The notes: a model not told the origin generated them from the sequence alone. Numbered from the stretch's first letter, positions 25,752-34,312 are shown. The stretch: DNA of 64,000 bases from Flavivirga sp. 57AJ16 (GCF_028736925.1 NZ_JAQZAT010000018.1:1-64000); one strand, 5' to 3'. A program made the numbers and translations.

Positions 25752-25848
25752 AAATCGAAGATTCACGAACACCTATTTATCAAATAAGATCAGTGAGCTA
25801 AATCGAAGATTCATGAACTCCTATTTATTAAATAAGATCTGTGAGCTA
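25752..25848. repeat. Two tandem copies of a 49-bp repeat (ATCGAAGATTCACGAAC type)
   Basis: Copies at 25752-25800 and 25801-25848, about 90% alike by eye. The unit starts AAATCGAAGATTCACGAAC and ends CAGTGAGCTA. Two more tandem copies are at 26260-26308 and 26309-26356, and one lone diverged copy is at 42800-42849. There are no spacers, so this is not CRISPR. Confidence 0.8.
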
Positions 25849-25879
25849 AAAAGTAAGTAAAAAAACTTTTAGCTCATAT

Positions 25880-26258
25880 ACCGAAAAAGATGTGGGTACA
25901 CCGTAGCTACCGCAGCTACAGTGTACCCACAAATCATGATCATCTGTCGCAGCCACAGATAAAAGAACTTGCTCTATGTCCCTTGCTTTCTGTATAGGTT
26001 TGCCGTACCAGCCTCGCAGACCGCTTTTTATAGAGCGCTCAGGTCTCTCTGCTAGCTGTTGGAAAAATACCATAAGGCTGTTCCCGACCTTTCGGAAGGA
26101 TAGGGCACAAAAGCTTCGAGGAACAGGAGCATTGGCGTTGGACATTGCGGTGGGGCGACGCGAAGTTTTGGGCCCGGTTCTTCTCTGGCGACAGCATGAG
26201 AAGAAATCCCTCTCGAAAGGGCGTCTTTTCTTTTGTTACTTTTCTTTGGACGAGCAAA
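25880..26258. other. GC-richer non-coding block between two repeat pairs
   Basis: This block is visibly richer in G+C than its surroundings. It opens with a 41-bp near-perfect palindrome (25891-25931) made from TGTGGGTACACCGTAGCTAC and its complement, and ends with a TTTTGTTACTTTTCTTTGG tract. Open frames exist on both strands but none resembles a protein. The palindrome arm appears again in the same orientation at 26406-26427, after the second repeat pair. The block is probably part of a mobile or REP-like element, or it could encode a structured RNA; neither is shown. Confidence 0.5.
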
Positions 26259-26259
26259 G

Positions 26260-26432
26260 AAATCGAAGATTCACGAACACCTATTTATCAAATAAGATCA
26301 GTGAGCTAAATCGAAGATTCACGAACACCTATTTATCAAATAAAATCAGTGAGCTAAAAGTAAGTAAAAAGGGAAATAAGCTTTGTTCTTTATATTGAAA
26401 AAAGATGTGGGTACACCGTAGCTACCGGCAGG
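26260..26432. repeat. Second pair of 49-bp repeats plus TGTGGGTACACC arm
   Basis: Two tandem copies (26260-26308, 26309-26356) are followed by AAAGTAAGTAAAAA and, at 26406, by TGTGGGTACACCGTAGCTAC. The same order (repeat pair, GTAAGTAAAAA, GATGTGGGTACACC) is found at 25752-25910, so the roughly 160-bp module is directly duplicated around the GC-rich block. Confidence 0.75.
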
Positions 26433-26574
26433 TTTTAGGAAATAGAAAAAGTAAAGGAGTTCGATACATGATTCATTAATAAGGTTCTTAAAATCACATC
26501 ATCTTTAAGGATACTTTTTACCAAATTCTCAAAACCTACATTCCAAAATTATCAACCTCATAATTCTTTTGTAA

Positions 26575-26636
26575 TACGTATTTTATTTTTAAATAATTAA
26601 GTAAAAATACTTAGTTTTGAATATTAAAAATACGTA
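26575..26636 (+). promoter_or_regulatory. Nitrate transporter promoter with two TACGTA sites
   Basis: TACGTA at 26575-26580 and 26631-26636 flank the -7 box TAGTTTTG (26612-26619). AAATACTTAGTTTTG (26605-26619) is identical to the nirB core promoter (18975-18989). As in nirB, the last TACGTA sits directly before the start codon (ATG at 26639). Confidence 0.6.
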
Positions 26637-26638
26637 TT

Positions 26639-28066
26639 ATGCTCAATATTCAAGCTCAAAAATCGACAACGTTACAATTATTCAATCTTAAAAACGTCTC
26701 TATACGTACATTCTGGATTACAGCTATATCATTCTTCATGTGTTTCTTCGCATGGTTCGGTATCGTACCTTTTATGCCAGGTGTGGTTAAGGATTTAGGT
26801 TTAACGCCGGACCAAAAATGGAACTCCATCATTTTAGCAGTTTCGGGTACCGTGTTTGCTCGCTTGCTTATTGGGAAATTATGCGATAAATATGGTCCTA
26901 GACTATGCTATACATGGTTATTAACTTTAGGCGCCATTCCTGTTATTTTATGCGGATTGGTGCAAACACCAGCACAATTTTTAGTTTGTAGATTATTTAT
27001 TGGTTTTATAGGGGCATCGTTTGTAATTACACAAGTACATACCTCTTTAATGTTTGCGCCCAATATTGTGGGAACAGCAAATGCAACATCTGCTGGTTGG
27101 GGAAATCTTGGTGGTGGTGCTAACCGTTTAGGGATGCCATTAATAGCTGCGGCAGTAGTTGGTTTTGGAGTCCCAGAAGGAGAGGCTTGGAGATATGCTA
27201 TGGTCATCGCTGGAATAATTTGTTTTTTAATGGGCATGGTTTATTTTTTCTTTACAAAGGATACCCCACAAGGAAATTTCAAAGATTTGAGAGCTGCTGG
27301 TGAAATGGTATCCACAAAAAAGGACCAGGTTGGTTTTTTAACCGTACTTAAAGATTACAGAACTTGGATTTTATTTGTCGTGTATGCCGCTTGTTTTGGT
27401 ATAGAACTTACGGTTTATGGTACTATGGACGATTATCTTCAAAATACCTTTCAGTTGGAGCGTGTAACAGCTGGAAACATGGTATTATCGTTCGCATTAA
27501 TGAACATTTTTGCAAGAACATTAGGTGGTTTCTTTGGTGATAAATTCGGAAAATTAAAAGGTTTAAGGGGGCGCGTATTATTCCTATCATTTATTCTCGC
27601 TACTCAAGGCATCATGCTTGTAACGTTTTCAATGACAACTAGTATCATCGTTGGTGTGCTGTTTTTGATATGTTTTAGTTTATCGGTTCAAATGGCGGAA
27701 GGTGCCACTTTTTCTGTAGTGCCATTTATAAATAAAAAAGCTATTGGTTCGGTCTCGGGTATTGTTGGTGCAGGTGGAAATGTTGGCGCGTTTTTGGCGG
27801 CCATGTTACTAAAATCGAAATCGGCAGTAGCAGAAAAGGCGGCAATAATTGCCAATGAAGGGATGGGGGCAGAAGTTATAAGTTCGGCACAATCGGCAGC
27901 AGCATCAAGTGCGGTTTCTAGTGGTTATTTTTTAATCGGGTGTGTTGTCGTTGTAACATCTATAGTGGCCCTAACCATTAAATTTTCAGCAGAAGATGAA
28001 AAAGTTGCCAATGCTGTTATAAAAAATTCAGCAGATGCGCTTATACCTGTTAAAGTAAAAAGTTAA
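26639..28066 (+). CDS. NNP-type nitrate/nitrite transporter (MFS)
   Basis: 475 residues, 12 membrane helices. The nitrate/nitrite porter signature is clear: GWGNLGGGANRLGMPL (about 146-163) in helix 5, and the second one, VGAGGNVGAFLAAMLL (about 377-392), in helix 11. RLLIGKLCDKYGPR is the MFS loop 2-3 motif. The protein brings nitrate (and possibly exports nitrite) across the inner membrane. It has its own promoter sharing a 15-bp core with nirB. The window also encodes an NrtABCD-type ABC importer, so nitrate uptake is served twice. Confidence 0.93.
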   Translation: MLNIQAQKSTTLQLFNLKNVSIRTFWITAISFFMCFFAWFGIVPFMPGVVKDLGLTPDQKWNSIILAVSGTVFARLLIGKLCDKYGPRLCYTWLLTLGAIPVILCGLVQTPAQFLVCRLFIGFIGASFVITQVHTSLMFAPNIVGTANATSAGWGNLGGGANRLGMPLIAAAVVGFGVPEGEAWRYAMVIAGIICFLMGMVYFFFTKDTPQGNFKDLRAAGEMVSTKKDQVGFLTVLKDYRTWILFVVYAACFGIELTVYGTMDDYLQNTFQLERVTAGNMVLSFALMNIFARTLGGFFGDKFGKLKGLRGRVLFLSFILATQGIMLVTFSMTTSIIVGVLFLICFSLSVQMAEGATFSVVPFINKKAIGSVSGIVGAGGNVGAFLAAMLLKSKSAVAEKAAIIANEGMGAEVISSAQSAAASSAVSSGYFLIGCVVVVTSIVALTIKFSAEDEKVANAVIKNSADALIPVKVKS

Positions 28067-28079
28067 TGGTAAAAGGACG

Positions 28080-28133
28080 CCTTGAAATTTTCAAGGTTTC
28101 AGCTGAATTTGTCATTCCCGAGAAATCGGGAAT
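28080..28133. repeat. Two short palindromes after the nitrate transporter gene
   Basis: CCTTGAAATTTTCAAGG (28080-28096) and ATTCCCGAGAAATCGGGAAT (28114-28133) lie 14 bp after the stop codon. Either may end the transcript, though neither is followed by a good T-run. The second resembles the ends of dispersed GTCATTCCCGA palindromes. The remaining bases up to 28293 show no further feature. Confidence 0.5.
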
Positions 28134-28293
28134 CTAAATAATAAATTTGTGAAACGAATTTAGTTATTTGCACGATGGATTTTTGTCAATTTTTGAATAA
28201 AAACTAAGTTAATTACAGTATTCAAAATAATGATGGCTCACTATTGTTTCATAAAATAATAATCTTTTAATTAGTATAAAACCCTGCCTATAA

Positions 28294-31200
28294 ATGATTA
28301 AGAACGAAATAAAAACAACGTGCTCCTATTGTGGTGTTGGCTGTGGGATTATTGTTAAAAAAGATACTAACGATAAAGTTTTTGTTGAGGGTGATAAAGA
28401 GCATCCTGTAAATAAGGGCATGCTGTGTTCTAAAGGGATGAATTTACATTACGTAGCTAATGATACTTCCGATAGAATTTTATACCCTGAAATGCGTTGG
28501 AGCCGTTCACATCCCAGGGAACGGGTAAGTTGGGATGATGCTTTAGATAGAGCTGCGAGTGTTTTTAAGGCCATTATAAAAAAACATGGTCCAGATAGTG
28601 TTGGTTTTTATGTCTCTGGACAAAGTTTAACCGAAGAATATTACATTGCCAATAAACTTACAAAAGGCTTTTTAGGAACAAATAATATCGACACCAATTC
28701 AAGACTCTGTATGAGTTCTGCTGTAGTAGGCTATAAGAAAACGTTTGGAGAAGATAGTGTTCCCATTTCTTATGAAGATATTGAATTGGCAGATACATTT
28801 TTAGTTACAGGTGCTAATCCGGCATGGTGCCATCCTATTTTATTCCGCCGTTTGGAAAAGCGAAAAGAAGACAACCCGGATGTGAAAATCATCGTTGTCG
28901 ATCCAAGAAAAACAGACACCGCTAATTTTGCAGATATTCATTTACAAATATTACCGGGAACCGATGTGATTTTATACAACGCCATTGGAAGATGCTTGTA
29001 TAAACGTGGTTTGATTGATGATGCATTTATAAAAAACCATACAGAAGGTTTTCAAGAGTACAAAGACTTAATTTTTAAAACGTCTTTGGAGCAAGCTTCA
29101 AAATTATGTGGAGTTCCCAAAAAAGATATCCAAAAAACAGCCGATATTATTGGGCTTTCCAAAGGTTTTATAAGTATGTGGGCCATGGGGCTTAACCAAA
29201 GTGTGGTGGGGACGGATAAAAACATTTCATTGTTAAATCTTTCACTAATAACGGGTCAGGTAGGGAAACCTGGTGCAGGCCCTTTTTCATTAACAGGCCA
29301 ACCTAATGCTATGGGCGGACGTGAAGTAGGAGGCATGGCAAACCTATTGGCGGTTCATAAAGATTTGATGAATGAGGAACATCGTCGTGAAGTGGCGCAG
29401 TTTTGGGGAGTAGACAAAATTAATCCCAAACCAGGATGGACCGCTACCGAAATGTTTGATGCTTTGGAAAGTGGTAAAATGAAAGCCGTTTGGATAGCAT
29501 GTACTAATCCTTTGGTGAGTTTGCCAAATTTGAATCGTATTGAAAAAGCCTTGAAAAACGCGAAGTTTGTTGTGGTTCAGGAGATTTCGCATAAATCTGA
29601 TACGGTAGATTTTGCAGATTTGGTATTACCAGCAGCTGGATGGTTAGAGAAGGAAGGCACCATGACGAACTCAGAACGTCGTATTTCATATTTGCCTAAA
29701 GAAATTGAAGCCCCGGGAGAAGCAAGGCCTGATGTTGAAATTTTCTGTGATTTTGCACAACGTATGGGCTTTAGGGGGTTTAATTATAATAGCGCAAGCG
29801 ACATTTATGACGAGTATGCGTTAATGACCAAAGGGACAAACATGGATGTGTCTTTTCTAAATTACGATAGATTAAAAACCGAAGGCACGTTTCAATGGCC
29901 AGTACCAGAACATAGACACCAAGGGACTTCAAGGTTATTTGAGGATAAAAAGTTTTATACACCAACGCAAAAGGCCCAGTTTAATATTCCAGCTTCAATA
30001 GTCAATACATCCGTTCAGCCAAATGCTGAATTTCCTTTAATCCTAACAACAGGACGTGTGCGCGATCAATGGCATACCATGACCAAAACAGGAAAGGTAT
30101 CACGTTTAAAAACACACTATCCGACCCCCGTTTTAGAAATCCACCCCGTAGATGCTTTTTTAAACAAAATTAAAAACGGCGATATTACAGAAATAAAAGG
30201 CGAAAATGGTCTTGTTAGAATGCGTGCAAAAGTAACCGATACCATAAAAAAGGGGGTTGTATTTATGCCCATGCATTGGGGAAAACAATTGCAAAGTAAT
30301 TTAAATAGAGCTAACAATTTAACCAATACGCATTTAGACCCAATATCTAAAGAACCAGATTTTAAATTCACACGGGTTTCCGTTTCAAGATATAAAAAAT
30401 CTGTTGAAAAAATTATAATAGCTGGGGCTGGAGCGGCAGCATTTCGATTTGTTCAAAATTATAGGGAGTATAATGAAACAGATGAAATTCATGTGTTCTC
30501 AAAAGAGTCTAACCTGTTTTACAATAGAGTGTTGTTGCCTGAATATATCACCGAGGAATTAACTTGGGAGCAGCTTCTTAAAATAAAGAAGTTAGAGCTG
30601 AATAAACTCAATATTAAGTTGCATCCAGAAATTCATATATCTAAAATAGATAAAGACCAAAAAGTGGTAACAGATAGTCATGGGGAAACCCACAGCTTCG
30701 ATAAATTAATACTGGCAACCGGTAGTCGCGCTTTTGTGCCAAAGGATGTGCAAATAGACTTGCCAGGGCGTTTTACCATGCGAAATAAAAATGATGCCGA
30801 TAGATTTAAGACCTATTTAGAAGCCACTGGTTTACCTCCAGAAGAACAACATGTGGTGATCGTTGGCGGGGGATTGCTCGGATTGGAATTGGCAGCGGCC
30901 ATGAAGCATAAAAATGTTGAAATCACGATCGTGCAACGTGGTTCTCGTTTAATGGAGCGCCAGTTGGATAAAGTATCCAGTAAATTATTGGCACTGGATG
31001 TTCAGGAACGTGGGATTCAAATTTATTTTGATAATGAAGTAAGCACCGTGTTTGATGATGAAGATACAGGCGAATTAAACATCACGCTTAAGAGTGGAAA
31101 ATTTATAACAGCCAATGCTATTGTATATACCATTGGCACCATTCCCAATGTGGAGATAGCAAGAGAAAATGGTATAAGTTGTGCCAGGGGTGTTAAGGTA

Positions 31201-31815
31201 GATCAACATTTACAATCGTCGCATCCAGATATTTTCGCTATAGGGGAAATAGCCGAATTTAATAATCAGCTATTTGGAATTACTTCAGCTGCTGAAGAAC
31301 AAGCTGCCATTTTAGCCAATTATATAGCTGGAGATATTAGTTGTTCTTATAGTGGTTCGGTCTTAATGAACATTTTAAAATTTAATGATTTGAACCTTTG
31401 CAGTATAGGGGAAATTAATGTTCCAGAACATGATGACAGCTATGAGGAAATCATATTTACCGACATCAAAAAGCGCTATTATAAAAAATGCATTGTAAAG
31501 GATGATTTATTAATTGGTGCCATTTTAATGGGGGATAAGAATGAGTTTGCCGAATTTAAAACGATGATTGAGAGTAAGATTGAAATGGCAGATAAGCGAG
31601 ACACATTGCTTAGGGGATCTTCAAACGATGTACCTGTTTTAGGAAAATTGGTTTGCTCATGTAGTCAAGTAGGGGCCGGTAATATTGAAGAAACCATTGC
31701 ACAAGGATGTACGGATTTTACAGCATTATGTAATAAAACAGGCGCAGGCTTAGGTTGTGGGAGTTGTAAAACTGAAGTTCGGGAAATATTAAACAATTCA
31801 AAAGTATTGGCATGA
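28294..31815 (+). CDS. Fused assimilatory nitrate reductase: Mo catalytic part + FAD/NAD(H) reductase + BFD [2Fe-2S]
   Basis: 1173 residues. Residues 1-690 are a molybdopterin oxidoreductase of the NasA/NapA type: [4Fe-4S] ligands Cys10, 13, 17 and 45 (CSYCGVGC; GMLCSKG), Mo ligand Cys139 (SRLCMSSAV), and the dinucleotide-binding C-domain (LTTGRVRDQWHTMTKTGK). Residues 700-1090 are an FAD/NAD-dependent reductase like the front of NirB (IIAGAGAAAFRF; VGGGLLGLELA; IFAIGEIA). Residues 1110-1173 are a BFD-like domain (VCSCS; GCGSC). Many bacteria keep the catalytic (NasA/NasC) and reductase (NasB) parts separate; here one chain could take electrons from NADH to nitrate. The stop overlaps the next ATG (ATGA). 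Confidence 0.93.
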   Translation: MIKNEIKTTCSYCGVGCGIIVKKDTNDKVFVEGDKEHPVNKGMLCSKGMNLHYVANDTSDRILYPEMRWSRSHPRERVSWDDALDRAASVFKAIIKKHGPDSVGFYVSGQSLTEEYYIANKLTKGFLGTNNIDTNSRLCMSSAVVGYKKTFGEDSVPISYEDIELADTFLVTGANPAWCHPILFRRLEKRKEDNPDVKIIVVDPRKTDTANFADIHLQILPGTDVILYNAIGRCLYKRGLIDDAFIKNHTEGFQEYKDLIFKTSLEQASKLCGVPKKDIQKTADIIGLSKGFISMWAMGLNQSVVGTDKNISLLNLSLITGQVGKPGAGPFSLTGQPNAMGGREVGGMANLLAVHKDLMNEEHRREVAQFWGVDKINPKPGWTATEMFDALESGKMKAVWIACTNPLVSLPNLNRIEKALKNAKFVVVQEISHKSDTVDFADLVLPAAGWLEKEGTMTNSERRISYLPKEIEAPGEARPDVEIFCDFAQRMGFRGFNYNSASDIYDEYALMTKGTNMDVSFLNYDRLKTEGTFQWPVPEHRHQGTSRLFEDKKFYTPTQKAQFNIPASIVNTSVQPNAEFPLILTTGRVRDQWHTMTKTGKVSRLKTHYPTPVLEIHPVDAFLNKIKNGDITEIKGENGLVRMRAKVTDTIKKGVVFMPMHWGKQLQSNLNRANNLTNTHLDPISKEPDFKFTRVSVSRYKKSVEKIIIAGAGAAAFRFVQNYREYNETDEIHVFSKESNLFYNRVLLPEYITEELTWEQLLKIKKLELNKLNIKLHPEIHISKIDKDQKVVTDSHGETHSFDKLILATGSRAFVPKDVQIDLPGRFTMRNKNDADRFKTYLEATGLPPEEQHVVIVGGGLLGLELAAAMKHKNVEITIVQRGSRLMERQLDKVSSKLLALDVQERGIQIYFDNEVSTVFDDEDTGELNITLKSGKFITANAIVYTIGTIPNVEIARENGISCARGVKVDQHLQSSHPDIFAIGEIAEFNNQLFGITSAAEEQAAILANYIAGDISCSYSGSVLMNILKFNDLNLCSIGEINVPEHDDSYEEIIFTDIKKRYYKKCIVKDDLLIGAILMGDKNEFAEFKTMIESKIEMADKRDTLLRGSSNDVPVLGKLVCSCSQVGAGNIEETIAQGCTDFTALCNKTGAGLGCGSCKTEVREILNNSKVLA

Positions 31816-33254
31816 TGGACGAACGATATAGATTGATGATAAATGGTGGTGTATTATCGCCTGGGGAATTAAAATATATTTGTGAAGTGGCCGAGGGTTT
31901 AGGTCTGGATGCCATTTCTTTTGGTTCTCGACAGGATATTATTTTTCCTGAAAGAATAGATGAAAGCAAGTTTAGCCAATTCGATAAAGTTCAGTTTGTA
32001 AAACCCAAACGGGATGGTATTGAAAATATAGCATCGTCCTACGTGTCTGCCGAAATTTTACCAAGTACCTCGTGGCTTACTTCCGATAGGTATTTGTATG
32101 TTTTAGAACAATTCAAGCACCATCCGCAACTTCGTATTAATGTTACCGATCCAAAACAGCGTTTGGTGCCCTTATTTACCGGTAACGTCAATTTCATAGC
32201 TTCCGAGCATGAAGATTATTGGTATTTATATCTCAGGCTTCCAGGTTGGAAAAAAACTCAAATGTATCCCGCACTTATCTATAGTTGGGATATGGACAAG
32301 ATTGAATTGACCATAGAAAATATTTTACAAGAAGAACCAGAAACCATAGAAACCGTTTTTGATTTGGTAAGTGATGCTATTGATACCAATAACAGAACCG
32401 TCGATGAGCCTTTGGAAGTGCCTTTTTATCCTTTTCCATATTATGAAGGGATGAACAGGATAGGAACAGATCGCTATTGGTTGGGCTTATATTGGAGAAA
32501 TAACAGATACGACTTAAAGTTTCTGAAAGTTATGTGCGAGTTATGTTCAGAAAATAAAATTGGTAAAATCTCTATCACGCCATGGAAATCTTTTATTGTT
32601 AAGGGGATTCCATTACATTCAAAATTAAAATGGGAAAAACTTCTGGGTAAATTCGGTATCAATGTACGACACTCCATGTTAGAGATGAACTGGCATTTGC
32701 CAGTAAACGATAAAGAAGCATTAAGCTTAAAAAAGTATTTGGTTACCAATTTTGACCAAAATGATATTAGTACCTACGGATTAACTTTTGGAATCACGAA
32801 TTATGATAGTGATACATACAACTTTACTTCAATTGTAATAGAAAAAAATAGACAGCCAGGACCCATAGGCGGTTTCAAAATAAGAGACACTTACAATCTG
32901 TTGTATGCCAAAAACTTCGACCCAAATACAAGAGAATACATCATGCATGTTCAAGATGTAGACAAGGTAGAACTACCTGGTTTGTTAATGGAACTAAGTC
33001 AGTTATATTTTGAACAATTAGGAACAGAACGCGAAGAGGAAAATGGTGCCGTTTCTAATAAGGAAACGGTAGAGGAAGAGGTGTACCAGTGTTCAGAATG
33101 TATGACCGTTTATAATGAAATTTACGGAGATATGACTCAAGGCATACCTCCAAACACATCTTTTGAAAGTTTGCCAACAGACTATGAATGTTCACTTTGC
33201 GAAGCACCAAAAAGTAGTTTAATAAAAAAAACAATAGTAAAAACAATCATTTAA
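31812..33254 (+). CDS. Rubredoxin-domain protein on a nitrite/sulfite-reductase-like scaffold
   Basis: 480 residues. Two ferredoxin-like half domains of the nitrite/sulfite reductase kind are visible (about 5-65, start RYRLMINGGVLSPGELKYI; and about 210-270, GTDRYWLGLYW...ISITPWKSFIVKGI). The four Cys that would bind the siroheme-[4Fe-4S] centre are not present, so it should not be a nitrite reductase. Residues 425-465 are a classic rubredoxin: Cys427-x2-Cys430, 29 residues, Cys460-x2-Cys463. It overlaps the nitrate reductase gene by four bases, so it is probably an electron carrier or assembly partner of that enzyme. This role is inference. Confidence 0.82.
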   Translation: MMDERYRLMINGGVLSPGELKYICEVAEGLGLDAISFGSRQDIIFPERIDESKFSQFDKVQFVKPKRDGIENIASSYVSAEILPSTSWLTSDRYLYVLEQFKHHPQLRINVTDPKQRLVPLFTGNVNFIASEHEDYWYLYLRLPGWKKTQMYPALIYSWDMDKIELTIENILQEEPETIETVFDLVSDAIDTNNRTVDEPLEVPFYPFPYYEGMNRIGTDRYWLGLYWRNNRYDLKFLKVMCELCSENKIGKISITPWKSFIVKGIPLHSKLKWEKLLGKFGINVRHSMLEMNWHLPVNDKEALSLKKYLVTNFDQNDISTYGLTFGITNYDSDTYNFTSIVIEKNRQPGPIGGFKIRDTYNLLYAKNFDPNTREYIMHVQDVDKVELPGLLMELSQLYFEQLGTEREEENGAVSNKETVEEEVYQCSECMTVYNEIYGDMTQGIPPNTSFESLPTDYECSLCEAPKSSLIKKTIVKTII

Positions 33255-33300
33255 ATAATGACGTTTAGTACCGATAAAAGATAAAATTGATAGTATAAAT

Positions 33301-34050
33301 TTGGTTTCGAAACCCTTACATATAAAGTTTAAAAATCAATCAACTTTTAATAGTAGCTGTGGGTTATGTTTAAATAACGCTTGCTTAATTAAAAGAAATT
33401 TAAAAGCTTTGGAGCGTTCTGAAATAGTAAACTTAAAAAGTACACTGCCCTGCAAAAAAGGGCAACAGTTTATTATTGAAGGAGCACCGGTAAACGGCTT
33501 GTTTTTTATTTTAAAAGGTACCGTTAAAGTCTTTAGAACAGGGATTAATGGACGTGAACAAATTGTTCGTTTTGCTAAAGAAGGTGAAATTATTGGCCAT
33601 CGTGGTTTTGGTACAGAAGAGTATTATTCTATAGGCGCCATAGCTTTGCAGGATGCTGTTCTGTGTTATTTTTCAAAAGAAAATTTGCAGGACACTTTAT
33701 TGGAAAACCCTAAGTTTGCTTATGATATGATGTTATTTTACGCTAATGAACTTAATAGAAGCGAAAATAAAGTGAAGTCTATTTCACAAATGACAGTGCG
33801 TGAGCGCGTTATTGATACCTTATTATATATACATAGAAAGTTTGGGGATTTACGGGGTTTTTTAAACCTGCCATTAAGCCGAAAAGAATATGCCGATTAT
33901 GCAGGTACTACTGAAGAGCAAGTGATTCGAATTTTTTCAAGCTTAAAGAAAGAAGGCCTCATTAAAGCTAGGGGGAAAAAGATTGCTATTACTGATGTTC
34001 AATTACTTAAAAAAGAAATCAGTGAACACCATTATTTCTTAGATACATAA
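33301..34050 (+). CDS. Crp/Fnr-family regulator with FNR-like cysteine set
   Basis: 249 residues, starting at the TTG at 33301: the frame is closed upstream by a TGA and contains no early ATG. A cyclic-nucleotide-type barrel (about 45-150: KKGQQFIIEGAPVNGLFFILKGTVKVF) is followed by a dimer helix and a winged HTH (LSRKEYADYAGTTEEQVIRIFSSLKKEGLI). With this start the Cys residues fall at 20, 23 and 28 (SSCGLCLNNAC), 51 and 122 (DAVLCYF), almost the positions of the iron-sulfur ligands of Escherichia coli FNR (20, 23, 29, 122). An oxygen- or NO-responsive cluster is therefore plausible. It is 46 bp after the rubredoxin gene and likely controls the island. Confidence 0.85.
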   Translation: MVSKPLHIKFKNQSTFNSSCGLCLNNACLIKRNLKALERSEIVNLKSTLPCKKGQQFIIEGAPVNGLFFILKGTVKVFRTGINGREQIVRFAKEGEIIGHRGFGTEEYYSIGAIALQDAVLCYFSKENLQDTLLENPKFAYDMMLFYANELNRSENKVKSISQMTVRERVIDTLLYIHRKFGDLRGFLNLPLSRKEYADYAGTTEEQVIRIFSSLKKEGLIKARGKKIAITDVQLLKKEISEHHYFLDT

Positions 34051-34060
34051 AATCTTCTAG

Positions 34061-34076
34061 AGGGCTTTTTTGCCCT
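34061..34076 (+). terminator. Possible terminator hairpin after the Crp/Fnr gene
   Basis: AGGGC-TTTTTT-GCCCT lies 10 bp after the stop codon. The stem is short and no T-run follows, so it is weak evidence for the end of the nitrate reductase transcript. Confidence 0.35.
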
Positions 34077-34109
34077 AATATTCAAAATTATTTACGGCAT
34101 TTTATAATT

Positions 34110-34266
34110 TACGTAGCTTCACTTGTTATCTACGTATTTTGTTAATTTATTAAAAATCAATTAATTATGTTTTTAACCTGTTTTTTAATAGGTTTTTTTG
34201 TGTTCTAAAAAGAGGTTTTAATATGTGTATTCTCATAAGGTGAAATAAAAACTACGTATATATTTG
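34110..34266 (+). promoter_or_regulatory. nrtA promoter with three TACGTA sites
   Basis: TACGTA at 34110-34115, 34131-34136 and 34253-34258. The first two are 21 bp apart (two helical turns). The third directly abuts a -7 box TATATTTG (34259-34266). The ATG of nrtA follows at 34313. Confidence 0.55.
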
Positions 34267-34312
34267 TCTAAAAATAAGTATTAATACTTAAAAATTATTT
34301 AAAACGACAAAA

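Noticed and set aside
25752-26356. Four similar repeats considered as a CRISPR array
   Set aside because: Copies are directly tandem in pairs with no unique spacers of constant length, the unit is longer than usual, and there are no cas genes.
25846-26398. Overlapping open frames on both strands in the GC-rich block
   Set aside because: They cross repeats and palindromes, none looks like a protein, and the higher G+C content makes chance open frames more likely.
31812-33254. Reading this gene as a second nitrite reductase
   Set aside because: The four Cys ligands of the siroheme-iron-sulfur centre are absent.
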